A stretch of 64,000 bases of DNA from Epiperipatus broadwayi (taxonomy: Eukaryota > Onychophora > Udeonychophora > Euonychophora > Peripatidae): the NCBI GenBank assembly GCA_028023455.1, contig JAQFVV010012537.1, positions 806,001-870,000 of the forward strand. The letters run 5' to 3'. Position 1 is the stretch's first letter. Each line of letters begins with the position of its first letter. The notes under the pieces are model-generated. The model saw only the letters and a program-made list of their open reading frames with translations, ran no database searches and was not told the DNA's origin. Shown piece after piece: positions 35,474 to 46,971 of the stretch. Position numbers and translations under genes: made by a program.

Positions 35474-37419
35474 TGTGAGAGTACCATATGAGCCTCACCT
35501 AAAACAATTTGTGTTTCTTTGTGAATTTAACTGTGCCTATATTGAATCAACAGATATAAATAACTTACACCTATCTTAAGCTTTTCATGTATCAGCTATA
35601 TATATATATAGACTAGTTAGTATTAAAAGAATAATTCTAAAAATGAATAATTCTAGTTTATTTACACAAACACATAAATAAAATGTTTCTAACTAATAGT
35701 ATTTTTTTTTGTTAATATAAAACTTGACATTTGACAAAGCCTTAAGTCAACATTGCATTTTTATCAGTTGAAACAAAGGAAATAAATGTTTGGGGTTCAT
35801 TACAAATTGTATATTTTAAACAATAGAGCGTGAGCGTGATTATGTGATATGCTTGCTGAAATTAATCCAGTATAAAAACAAACTAATATTGTTATAACAA
35901 TAATCTTCTATTTAGTTATCAAGGCAAGAACTACGTTTGTAAATTTAAATGTGTTCGAATTTAGAACACATTTAAGAAAAATTAAAAAAAAGAAGATTCA
36001 ATATTTTAAAACCTGCTTCAAGTAATTAATTTACTGCCTTTGAATATTATAAAGAACTATAAAAAATAATCATTGTAATTAACAAGATTATAAAAGTTAA
36101 CGTCTTCAAAATGAGTTTACAAAATATATATTTAAGAAGACAAAAATTTATAAAGATGTTCTGTGGCTAGATAATTTATGCCAGGGATTTCTACTGATGT
36201 TTTAAACCTGAACATGTAAATTTATTCCTACTTAATCAATGCCTAAAATATAATCGTCGCAATTCTCATTTAAAAAGCTGCCTTAATATTGGAGTATTAT
36301 ATTGAAGAAGATGTTAAATATTTTACTACATAAATATTTAAAGAATGAATATCTGGATTGCCTCTTCGAAGGATGATCAATGAACTTTATGTTTCAACAT
36401 TCATCATCATTTTATTTCGTCTAAGGAGGGATATAAAACCGTATTCTTTCTCGTCTTGGATTACTTCATTGTATAATTTAAGAACTCTTAAACTTTATTT
36501 CCTTTGTGGATAATTATATTTACTTAGAAAAATTACTTCGTATATTAAAGTGGGGAACTGATAAGATGAACACTTTATTTTTTTTATTTTTATTTAATAA
36601 AATTTAGATATTGATATTTTGATATATACTCTGATGGAAATGACAGCTGACTAAGGTAAATGTTTTTAAATTATTTCAATTTGGAAGTACGTTTTATTAT
36701 ATTCCAAATTGAATCTTACATGACAATTAACATAATATATTTTTAAACATACATAACTAATATCAGAATACATTCTATTATTAATCTAGTGTGAATGGAT
36801 GTTATCGTATATAAACATACAACACACACTGAATTATTTTAATGACACAATAGGTAGATTTATAATGTGTCATGTGTATTTATTATACGCATGATTTTAA
36901 ATTATATATATATGTAAATGATTACATTATTTTTTTTTTGAATATTAAATAATTTATTAGTGTATATAAGCACAGATTATAATTCTAAATTTTAATGTTT
37001 TTATGTGATAATATTTTGTTTTTTATTACTGATTAAAATGTGTTAAACTTGATTTCAAAATTAAACAGGTCTCGTTTGTTTATTTTATTTAGTCGTTTTA
37101 TAAAACCAATAATTATAAATATACATACTCATGCATATATATGTTAAATCAACTTAGTGATTTAATATTTATAAAGAAGTTATATATAGCTTATATTAAA
37201 TTTATTATTACTATGGGATATTTGTGGAAATGCCTGAAGAGAGTCGATTGCAAATTTCTACTCTGAGCTCGAATTCCGAGAGTAACGAGGTTATTAATAG
37301 AGGAGTGAATTGGATTATATTTTAAATAACATCATCCATGGCATTCTATAAGAAGACTCAAAGTCCGACTATAGTTAGATGCGACTTCCTCGAGTCCTGA
37401 AAAGGATCATCCCGTTATA
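35474..37419 (+). repeat. 5' LTR of the pol-less element (1946 bp)
   Basis: Matches 41233-43175 with only scattered substitutions and a few indels. Contains a perfect inverted repeat (aaatgtgttcgaa/tttagaacacattt, about 35945-35975), a TATA box ggatataaaacc (36429-36438) and aataaaattt at about 36596, which would delimit U3, a short R and a long U5. Confidence 0.9.
36429..36438 (+). promoter_or_regulatory. TATA box of the 5' LTR
   Basis: GATATAAAAC in a GC-containing context (aaggagggatataaaaccg), the same in both LTRs (right copy near 42190). Transcription would start about 25-30 bases downstream (inference). Confidence 0.55.
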
Positions 37420-37421
37420 CA

Positions 37422-37441
37422 TGGCGCCCATACTTAAGGCA
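37422..37441 (+). other. Primer binding site
   Basis: TGGCGCCCATACTTAAGGCA lies two bases after the LTR end. TGGCGCCC is the common start of tRNA-primer complements. The matching tRNA was not identified. Confidence 0.6.
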
Positions 37442-37782
37442 TGAAACAGTAGTTTTCCATTAGTTAAATCCATAGTTTAAAAAAAAAAAAAATTATATGA
37501 GTATGTTGTGAATTGGTAAAAACACTGAATAATAAATAATAGAGACCTTGAAATAAAATAAACCGTAGCAAACAGATAAATCAGTCACTTTAAAATAAAT
37601 AAATAAATACAATTATAATTTGGGCATTAAAATATATATTATAACAACATCTTATAAAAGTAGGAAAATAGAATTACATTTAAGGGCATAAGCACAGCAT
37701 GAAATCTTATGATATATTAATTTTTTTTTTAGATAAGAAGAGAAATATATTTATATATATAACAGTAGAAATTTTTTTGTTA

Positions 37783-39867
37783 ATGATAACTAGAAGTGGG
37801 AAAAAGCTAATAATAATGGAAGTAAAAAGTTTCGAAGAATCTTTAAGTAATAAAGATAGTGAAATAGAAATTACTTCAATTAGTGATGAACAAGGGTCTT
37901 TACAAGTCCTAATGTCTGAGGGGTCTGTAGCAGAAATTGAACATCGTTCACAATTTCACATGACAAATCAAATGTTACCTCAAACACAAAAAGTAACTGA
38001 AGCTATAACAGTACAATCTCAAGGAAGTAATAAGTATATGGCTCAATTGTTCCAACTGTTAATGGATATAAAAGCTAATATGGCAACCAAAGCTGATGTG
38101 AAAGCTGTGATGAGTAATATGAAAGCAGGAGTCAAAGAGGAAAGGGAAGATGAGGAAATTACAATGGAAGATAATAAAAAAAATTTACCTGGTAGACCTT
38201 ATCATTGGAATGACTGGTACATTGTTCGTACTCAACTTTATCTATATATTTGGAGTGACACCGCAGCTTTAGAGTTATACAAAGACAGCAATGGATGGTT
38301 TCAGTTTATGTTGAATGGAAAATTTGCTAATATATATAGTAGTGGTAATCCATATGATGCAGGTGATGGGAAACAATTTTTAGAAAAACTGCAAAGTGCA
38401 CATAGTCAAGTCAAACTTGGTACTCCTAGTCAATCTATTCTATCATCACTTGATTCAACATGTTTAGCCATTGGAAATTGGTCTTTTACCTGTGAAGGGG
38501 ATAATGAGATTGTCATTAACAATTCAAAAAGACAGTGTCAAGTTATTATCTTACGAAAAGATTTGCCTGGCTTCATTTTTGAATCCTATCACGGCACTAA
38601 GCATTCTTTCATCGCTGAAACTTCACTTGACCCTAAGTTTTCAATTGGTTGAACATTTCAAGTTACCAAGGATGAGGTAGAAGATTGTTCTCTTAATCTT
38701 AATTTGGAAAAAGTGACATCAAATACACATCAAAGTGATGCAGATACCCATGTGTCAATTTCACAAATCATCCTCATGGAAACAAACAAAATGAATGCGG
38801 ATATGGAAGGAAAAATAAGTAAAATGAATGCTGATATGAAGGGAAAAATGGCTAGAATGAATGATAATATGGTAACTAAAGTTGATATGGATAATATGGA
38901 AGTAAAATTAAAAGAAGACATAATTTCTATAAAAGAAGAGTTTAAGGAAGATATTGATGATGTTGAGGAAAAGATGCAAGTAGAAATCAAAGATATTGTT
39001 GAAAGGAAACAAACCGCCAATGAAGTAGAAAGACTTCATAACACAAAAGCATCAACAATATCGATGGCAATTCAATGCCAAGAATCCAAAATTTACCCTG
39101 AGCATGAGATATGTGAATATAATGATAGCATCCAGAACAGATCACTCTTAGTTCAAATGAATATTTCAGAAGAAAACTGTCATGACTATCATTTTCCCAT
39201 ACAGCAGAGCAATGAAGTAGAAGATCATTGCAGCATTACTAAAGTGCTTGAATCTGATCCAAATATCTTAGAAAAAGAAGAGGATATGGATCATGTGAAA
39301 TATAAATTAAATTCCAAGTCTCAGGAATTGAGAGAAACACAGTCAACTGATAATACTGAATGTCTAGATAAATTAAGACTTCGGATTTCTTGTATTAATA
39401 ACAAGTTAAATCATGAACTCATGAAACTTGAGATGACTCCACTATCTAAAGATATAATAGATGAATACAACAGTGAAGTGTATTTTGAGTCAGCCCATCA
39501 TATTTGTGTTTACTCCCAAAACAAAAGTAAAACATTTCATCAACAAGGTGTTGATAAATTGTATGACAACCATCTGATAAGATCATTATCAATGATAATA
39601 TTTAATAGAAAAGAAGGTTGTTTTAATAGAAAGTTTAATTTAGAAGATATGAATGAAGGCAATAGATTTAATTGTCTTAAGTGTAAATTATGGTGTATGA
39701 AGCATCACCATAATCCTGAAGATGAAGAAATTATAAAAAGTCTTCAGACAATAATAAAGATATTCATAATACCAGCTAAGAGACAGAAAGGTTCACAATT
39801 CCATAGGTTGTGTAATACTTATGAAGGTCCCTTCACATTCATTGAACATGTTAATGGATGTGCTTAA
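37783..39867 (+). CDS. Gag-like long ORF of the pol-less element, interrupted by one TGA
   Basis: One continuous frame runs from MITRSGKK (37783; a longer frame opens at 37699) to the stop at 39867, broken only by TGA at 38653-38655. The start MITRSGK is usual for arthropod Gypsy gag. The N-terminal part has a helical MDIKANMATKADVKAVM segment. A central WNDWYIVRTQLYLYIW to FIFESYHGTKHSFIAE region matches nothing I recognise. After the TGA comes a long coiled coil (KMNADMEGK, KMNADMKGK, then KLKEDIISIKEEFKEDI), a C-L-K-C-K-L-W-C-M-K-H-H-H cluster and finally an integrase-tail-like YEGPFTFIEHVNG. Predicted role: structural Gag-type protein. It is unclear whether the TGA is a nonsense mutation (TGG Trp would fit) or is read through. 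Confidence 0.65.
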
Positions 39868-40281
39868 AAAGTAAAGCACATATATAAGGAAGGACTTCAT
39901 GGATTACGACTTTGGGATGTGACAATGGACTTTCAGTAATGATAGAATCCATTAGGCTATTCTTTTAGGAGAATAAATGTATATATGTATATAAATAATT
40001 GAAGTTGATATTAATAATAGAAAAAAATGTATCAAGTTAACCAAAGTATAAAAAAAAAAATACAGGTTTATTAGAATACAAGTTATGGTTAGTTAAATAT
40101 GTAATAATGGTAGATCAATTAAGCATCACGATAATGCAATCTGATGTTGACACTACTTATAAAATGCAAGTCCATTATTATATATTTTGATATGGATATG
40201 TATAAATAAGAGATTTATTTTATATAGCATGATGTTGTTAAATTGTAATAACAATCAGCATTAATCCAATGTACATGCGCT

Positions 40282-40602
40282 TTGTGGATATATATATGGA
40301 TACATAGAAAAGATAGTGTAAAAGTTTATAAACAACTTGTTAAAAAAAAGGCCAGTCAAAGAAATAAAAATGTGAAGACAATTTCACACAAATTCAAAAT
40401 TGGGGATCAAGTTTTTATAAAAACACCTCATATGAGTAAACCCCAAGAGAGCAAATATCAAAAGTTTTACCATCAATATGAAGGACCTTATACTATCATA
40501 AAGCAAACAGGTCCCAATGCATTCTGGATAAATATAAAGGGAGACATTAAAGGCACTTACAATGCTAGAGCTTTAAAACCCTATTTTGGTCAAACAAATT
40601 AA
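40282..40602 (+). CDS. Integrase C-terminal module remnant ORF
   Basis: About 106 codons. The recognisable part reads HKFKIGDQVFIKTPH, KFYHQYEGPYTIIKQTGPNA, then a NARALKPYF end. F-x-x-G-D-x-V-F-x-K...YEGPY is the C-terminal module of Gypsy integrases. The catalytic core is absent upstream, and no start with good context is seen, so translation is doubtful. With the similar but shorter YEGPF segment at the end of the preceding ORF, it marks two copies of the same tail. Confidence 0.6.
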   Translation: MWIYIWIHRKDSVKVYKQLVKKKASQRNKNVKTISHKFKIGDQVFIKTPHMSKPQESKYQKFYHQYEGPYTIIKQTGPNAFWINIKGDIKGTYNARALKPYFGQTN

Positions 40603-41232
40603 TAATGTTTGCCACATTTTACTTATGTATAAAGTAAAATATTGAAAGAAAAGATCATTTAGAATAGGTAAGGGGGGAAAAAGTTTTCATTTAAAAGTAT
40701 ATGGGTATATATATGTATAAGGATGTATATAAGTCAAAAGAGATATTAATTTTCTTTGATGAGGGTATGTTAAGCAATTAAAATTCTTTGATGAGGGTAT
40801 TTACCTGAAAACTAAAAACGTTTTAAGAGTTAATCCATGCTGAATGATGGATGTTCTTATGTTTTGGATAGTTCTCAAAAAAGTCCATAAGTCTTAAAGA
40901 AAAGCAGGATGGAGAATACCAAACAAATATATGTGTCATCTATAAAAGAGGCACATGACAATAAATCCATCAAAGAAAAATAAAAAAAAGGGGAGAAAAA
41001 GAAAGAACCCTATATATATATGAACCTCCTTATCCTTCTGTTTAAATTGAATAATATTTAATGTAGAGAAAGAGAAAGGGTTAAAAAAAATAGAGCAAAT
41101 AATAAGGGTTGATAAAAGCAGGAAAGAAAAACAAGCTCCACAACTTTATATTTAATGCATACATTGACACACATTAAGTGTCCAAATTTTAATGGTAAAT
41201 ATAAAATTTGAACTTTTTAAGGAAGGGGGTAA
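40603..41232 (+). other. 3' untranslated part and polypurine tract of the pol-less element
   Basis: No ORF. Contains a short tandem repeat (ttctttgatgagggtat, twice near 40755-40800), purine-rich stretches, and the tract ttaaggaagggggtaa (41217-41232) immediately before the 3' LTR. Confidence 0.6.
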
Positions 41233-43175
41233 TGTGAGAGTACCATATGAGCCTCACCTAAAACAATTTGTGTTTCTTTGTGAATTTAACTGTGCCTATA
41301 TCGAATCAACAGATATAAATAACTTACACCTATCTTAAGCTTTTCATGTATCAGCTATATATATATAGACTAGTTAGTATTAAAAGAATAATTCTAAAAA
41401 TGAATAATTCTAGTTTATTTATACACACACATAAATAAAATGTTTCTAACTAATAGTATTTTTTTTTGTTAATATAAAACTTGACATTTGACAAAGCCTT
41501 AAGTCAACATTGCATTTTTATCAGTTGAAACAAAGGAAATAAATGTTTGGGGTTCATTACAAATTGTATATTTTAAACAATAGAGCATGAGCGTGATTAT
41601 GTGATATGCTTGCTGAAATTAATCCAGTATAAAAACGAACTAATATTGTTATAACAATAATCTTCTATTTATTTATCAAGGCAAGAACTACGTTTGTAAA
41701 TTTAAATGTGTTCGAATTTAGAACACATTTAAGAAAAATTAAAAAAAAGAAGATTCAATATTTTAAAACCTGCTTCAAGTAATTAATTTACTGCCTTTGA
41801 ATATTATAAAGAACTATAAAAAAATAATCATTGTAATTAACAAGGTTATAAAAGTTATCAACGTCTTCGAAATGAGTTTACAAAATATATATTTAAGAAG
41901 ACAAAAATTTATAAAGATGTTCTGTGGCTAGATAATTTATGCCAGAGATTTCTACTGATGTTTTAAACCTGAACATGTAAATTTATTCCTACTTAATCAA
42001 TGCCTAAAATATAATCATCGTAATTCTCATTTAAAAAGCTGCCTTAATATTGGAGTATTATATTGAAGAAGATGTTAAATATTTTACTACATAAATATTT
42101 AAAGAATGAATATCTGGATTGCCTCTTCGAAGGATGATCAATGAACTTTATGTTTCAACATTCATCATCATTTTATTTCGTCTAAGGAGGGATATAAAAC
42201 CGTATTCTTTCTCGTCTTGGATTACTTCATTGTATAATTTAAGAACTCTTAAACTTTATTTCCTTTGTGGATAATTATATTTACTTAGAAAAATTACTTC
42301 GTATATTAAAGTGGGGAACTGATAAGATGAACACTTTATTTTTTATTTAATAAAATTTAGATATTGATATTTTAATATATACTCTGATGGAAATGACAGC
42401 TGACTAAGGTAAATGTTTTTAAATTATTTCAATTTGGAAGTACGTTTTATTATATTCCAAATTGAATCTTACATGACAATTAACATAATATATTTTTAAA
42501 CATACATAACTAATATCAGAATACATTCTATTATTAATCTAGTGTGAATGGATGTTATCGTATATAAACATACAACACACACTGAATTATTTTAATGACA
42601 CAATAGGTAGATTTATAATGTGTCATGTGTATTTATTATACGCATGATTTTAAATTATATATATATATGTAAATGATTACATTATTTTTTTTTTTGAATA
42701 TTAAATAATTTATTAGTGTATATAAGCACAGATTATAATTCTAAATTTTAATGTTTTTATGTGATAATATTTTGTTTTTTATTACTGATTAAAATGTGTT
42801 AAACTTGATTTCAAAATTAAACAGGTCTCGTTTGTTTATTTTATTTAGTCGTTTTATAAAACCAATATTTATAAATATACATACTCATGCATATATATGT
42901 TAAATCAACTTAGTGATTTAATATTTATAAAGAAGTTATATATAGCTTATATTAAATTTATTATTACTATGGGATATTTGTGGAAATGCCTGAAGAGAGT
43001 CGATTGCAAATTTCTACTCTGAGCTCGAATTCCGAGAGTAACGAGGTTATTAATAGAGGAGTGAATTGGATTATATTTTAAATAACATCATCCATGGCAT
43101 TCTATAAGAAGGCTCAAAGTCCGACTATAGTTAGATGTGACTTCCTAGAGTCCTGAAAAAGATCGTCCCGTTATA
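41233..43175 (+). repeat. 3' LTR of the pol-less element (1943 bp)
   Basis: Near-identical to the 5' LTR, including the TATA box (42190-42199) and the perfect inverted repeat near 41703-41732. The high identity indicates recent insertion. Confidence 0.9.
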
Positions 43176-43385
43176 ATATATACCATTCCTGTAAAAATAA
43201 TTCTATCATATAATGTATAACTATTTACTCTGCATTGTTATAGAAAATAATAATGCAATCATTAGGAAAAATTATTTTCATTTTTATTGTTTAAATTTTC
43301 TTTAAAAGGGAAAGATTGAGTGTATGAATGAATTTTAGAATATATATATATATATGCACGATTATAAAATTATAACATTAATTTA

Positions 43386-43719
43386 AATACTTTTAAGACA
43401 GGCTTTAACCTGTATCAAATGTACCTTGAAATTTATAATAGTCAACCAATATCTTTATTTTGCTGATAGCGGGACCTGTCAAACCATGACACAAGATAGT
43501 GACTTTTATAAAGATAAGAATGGCCATCTTATCTTTAACCTAACTTTCCACTTATATAGGCCAATCTGAAGAATTTTGATTTGATCTTATCTTTATAAAA
43601 GTCACTATCTTGTGTCATGGTTTGAGAGATCCCTCTATCAGCAAAATAAAGATATTGGTTGACTATTATAAATTTCAAGACACATTTGATACAGGTTAAA
43701 GCCTGTCTTAAAAGTATTA
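43386..43719. mobile_element. Fold-back MITE, 334 bp
   Basis: Ends aatacttttaagacaggc and gcctgtcttaaaagtatt are inverted copies, and the arms continue with breaks for over 120 bases (gtcaaccaatatctttattt, ccatgacacaagatagtgac). Its centre holds hairpin AAAGATAAGAATGGCCATCTTATCTTT (43510-43536) and a following taactttccacttatatagg segment shared with the related copies at 43880-44112 and 28514-28814. Confidence 0.75.
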
Positions 43720-43879
43720 CATATACCTCCTGTGCGCTTAATAAAGAATTACAACTTTACAATATTTTATATATTTCCAGCATAAAGGTCGTAATATTAT
43801 CTTGTTGTAAATAGAAAGATTAACTCATTGTAAATCGCAAGATTTTGCAAATGTTAATTTGTATAGGAAATAGTGACTT

Positions 43880-44112
43880 AAATAGTGAAAAGAACAACAG
43901 CTTCATGCTTCCAAATCAAGATGCTTCGGATTGGCCTATATAAGTGGAAAGTTAAGTTAAAGATAAGACAGCAGCTCTTATCTTTATAAAAGTCACTATC
44001 TTGGTCATGGTTTGAGAGGTCTCTCTAATGGCAAAATAAAAACATTGCTTGACTATTATAAATGTTAAGATGCATTTGATAAAGGTTAAAGCCTATCTTA
44101 AAAGTATTTACA
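43880..44112. mobile_element. Second, half-length copy of the fold-back family
   Basis: Contains ttggcctatataagtggaaa, an aaagataaga/tcttatcttt hairpin with a changed loop, gtcactatcttggtcatggt and the terminal aaagcctatcttaaaagtat. It corresponds to the centre and right arm of the element at 43386-43719, with the left arm largely missing. Confidence 0.65.
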
Positions 44113-44714
44113 TATAATTACAATTTTAACATTAATTTAATTAATTTTTCTTTAAACTAATAATTTATATGTGTAACCTATAACCATATTTATTTATTTT
44201 ACTTATTCATGCCTGGAGAAAAATACCAGATTATAATTCAGTTAAAAGTTTAAGTAATATTGTTATCTAAGTTCATATAAAAAAATTACAATTATAAAAT
44301 CATTTTCATTAATTGCATATTAAAAATTCAAACAATTCCCTTTTCTTTTTATTAAATGCTTTTATTATAAGATTTTGGAAAATCTGTTTGTTAACTTTTG
44401 ATATTTTTCAAGTTAGAATCAAATTTCAAAATCAAGGTTTAATATATATATATAATTCAATAGAATTGCATGAAAATTAATATATAATTAAGTTATCTTA
44501 CTCTAATCCAACTGAAACACACTTTTTCAGTATGTTAAATAATTTGATAGATATTGATCAGAAAGCAAGGAAAATATGAAAAATATTTAATAAGTTCACA
44601 TTCTACAATTAAAAATTATTCTAGAACTTTCATTTGTTATAAATAATGATTGTGAGTGGGCAGTCAAAATTTTTTTTCTTTCAATTTAATAACATTTTTA
44701 ACCATTTTAAACTA

Positions 44715-45338
44715 GGCAGAAAACATTCAAATAACCCTCATGATGTTAAGACATTTCAGCAAAGCCCTCTCTGAACAAATATAAATTTTGAACTTCACAC
44801 AGCTAAACTTAAAAGAGTACCTCTTACATCTACTGATGCAAATATTGAAATTCAGGTCAATTCAAAGAGTGTGAAATTAATTAGCAATAATCTTATATAA
44901 GTGGTAGACAAATATGTTTAATTTACATATAAAAAAAGACTAGAACATTAACCATTTTTAAACTTTGCTAACTCCCACCATCATAATGCAGCAATAGACT
45001 AAAGAAAGTATTCTTTTAAGTTTAGCTGTCTGAAGTTTAGAATTTATATTTGTTTACAGATGGTATTGCTGATTTGAATGTTTTCTATCTATTTTTCAAT
45101 TAGCAGTATAAATTATATTTTCTTATATATTTATGGTGGGAGTTAGCACAATTATAGTCTTTCTATGTATACATAAGTTAAACATGTTTGTTCACTAGCT
45201 ATGCAAGATCATTGCTAATTTAATTTCACACACTTTGTTTGAATTGATCTGAATTTCAATATAAAACATCGTTTGCAGCAATAAACTTAAAAGGATATCC
45301 TTTTAAATTTAGCTGTTTGAAGTTCAGAATTTGTATTT
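44715..45338. repeat. Compound inverted repeat, interrupted by Gypsy element C
   Basis: The motif ttttaagtttagctgtctga and its flank occur three times: reversed near 44800, forward near 45015 and again near 45300. Segments 44830-44990 and 45130-45290 are inverted copies (gctaactcccaccat / atggtgggagttagc; tttcacacacttt / gagtgtgaaatta). Element C lies at its right edge. Confidence 0.6.
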
Positions 45339-45972
45339 TGTTGTGTTTGGTCTGGATTACAGACCCAACTAATAGTAAATAATGTAAAATAATACTGAAA
45401 CAAGTATTACAATTAATATATTTTATTATGTACAAATATATACAATACAATATATACAAGTGAATATTTACAAGTTGAATATTGAAGTTTAACATAAACT
45501 CCGAGTTCTGCCTGCCGCTACCAGCCACAACAGATGGCTTGCCTCATGGGTAGGGTCTATGACTCTTCCAGCTGTACAAGACAGCTTGCCTCAAGCCGAG
45601 AGTGGTCTTAGCAGAATCCGGTCTCTGTGGGACTTGCCTAGCTGTGTAGACTAAATAGCGTAGTGCTATCAATGGGAATACTTTTGCTGCTGTTTAGTTT
45701 AGCAGAGTTTCCCTGAGAGAATGCAAAGAGTCTGTTTAGGTTAGACATGTTCTTCCCTCATCTCACAAAAGGCTGACTATTTATACCCAGATCCCCGACC
45801 TTATTGAAAACCTTCGGATTTAGCAAGCATCATTCTTTATTGACCTGCAATAATCATTGGCTATGTTTTTATCTATACATCAGCCCATTGGCCTGTGCAA
45901 ACAATGCTTAATCCAATCAGATAAGGAGGCATCTGGAATAGTATACTTCTGAGAGAAGGGAGGACTATAACA
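45339..45972 (-). repeat. 3' LTR of element C (634 bp)
   Basis: Aligned with 48103-48707 over its whole length; differs by short indels (for example acaatacaatatatacaa) and scattered substitutions. Confidence 0.9.
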
Positions 45973-45992
45973 TCCCTCCTGCTGGCTAAAAT

Positions 45993-46340
45993 TTAGTCTA
46001 GAGAACAGTCACACAGGGGTGCTGGAGGATGACTAATGTGCTTCGGTGCTGGTTCTGGTTTGCTGCCATCTTCAGTTTGTTGGTCCTCCTTGCTTGTACT
46101 GCATGTCTCTGTAGCATCATTCCTTGTGGTTGCATCAGTATAATATAGTCTAAGTTGCTTTCGATGGCAATGATGTTGACATCCATCTGCTGTTTTGACT
46201 ACAAGGGTGTGGAGTCCTTTCTGTTTGATCATGACTGCTGGAATCCATTTAGTGGGTCCTGTATACATTCTGCATAGCACTTTAGTCTGCAAAGCTAGTG
46301 GTGTTCTGGCAATCCTGGTGTTCCAATTTCTCATATTCAT
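45993..46340 (-). pseudogene. Integrase C-terminal tail, element C
   Basis: Reads RIARTPLALQTKVLCRMYTG, then KWIPAVMIKQKGLHTLVVKT and CHRKQLRLYYTDA. K-W-x-P-x-x-[VM]...H-R-K-Q-L-R-L is the Gypsy integrase tail that contacts target DNA. The catalytic core is absent. It follows directly on the protease-RT linker of the same element in a different frame, so the deletion junction lies near 46310-46330. Confidence 0.7.
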
Positions 46341-46971
46341 TTTTATCCATCAGCTTTTTGTTGACTTCTGGTTTCATCTCTTTATCCAGTGATAACTGAA
46401 TTGGTAGTCCTAGATCTTTTTTGACCACTTCAGGGTAATCAGCCTTTAATTTGGCTAATGTTGTAATCTGGTTCACCTTTGATACAGCAAAGCCTAAGTG
46501 ATTGAACCAGTCACGGCCTAACAAGTTGCTGTGATCACCTGATGCCACTACCAGTGGTAGGTGTCTAGTTTTGTTAGGCATAGTTATCTTAACTCTTGTC
46601 TGACCCAAGAGTTTTATTTTTTTACCCTGATAATCTGTTATAGTCCTAGTGCTAGGATGCAGATTATATTTATTATTTTTATTAATGATAGCCCAAGTCT
46701 TTTTTGAAACAATAGACACTGCTGACCCTGTGTCTAGTTCCATTCTCACTGACATATCATTAACCATAATACTCTGTATAAATCCAGACTGATTGTCCTT
46801 AATGTGATTTATACTGGCAACTTGTTTATTTTTCTTATAGTTGCCCTTGTTGTTTTTGGAATGGTTTTTTCCATTCTCATATTGGCTGTTTGTCTTTTTA
46901 AGTTTAGACATGCCACTCTTATATGACCGACTCGCTTGCAGAATGAGCACAAAGTATGGAGGTGTGGACAT
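46282..46971 (-). pseudogene. Aspartic protease and start of RT region, element C
   Basis: After a Lys/Asn-rich stretch the frame gives VRMELDTGSAVSIVSKKTW (active-site DTGS), a TITDYQGKKIKLLG flap-like segment and NLLGRDWFNHLGF. The linker follows with GLPIQLSLDKEMKPEV, where the protein is cut by the deletion. The catalytic residues are intact. The frame overlaps the gag frame by about 160 bases in the -1 phase, as in many Gag-Pol arrangements. Confidence 0.8.

Larger units (their letters stand above)
35474..43175 (+). mobile_element. Pol-less LTR retrotransposon (LARD-like), 7.7 kb, young
   Basis: Two nearly identical 1.94-kb direct repeats (35474-37419, 41233-43175) begin TGTGAGAGTACC and end cccgttata, and flank a 3.8-kb interior. 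The flanking ATAT (35470-35473, 43176-43179) is a candidate 4-bp target duplication, though the AT context leaves the exact edge uncertain. A primer-binding-site-like TGGCGCCCATACTTAAGGCA follows the left repeat at 37422, and a purine tract (ttaaggaagggggtaa) precedes the right one. The interior has a gag-like long ORF broken by a single TGA and a short integrase-tail ORF. There is no protease, RT, RNase H or integrase core, so it must rely on another element for replication. Confidence 0.88.

Noticed and set aside
37699-37782. Earlier start of the pol-less element ORF (MKSYDILIFF...)
   Set aside because: The leader is Ile/Phe-rich AT noise; MITRSGKK at 37783 fits the family start better, though the upstream start is not excluded.
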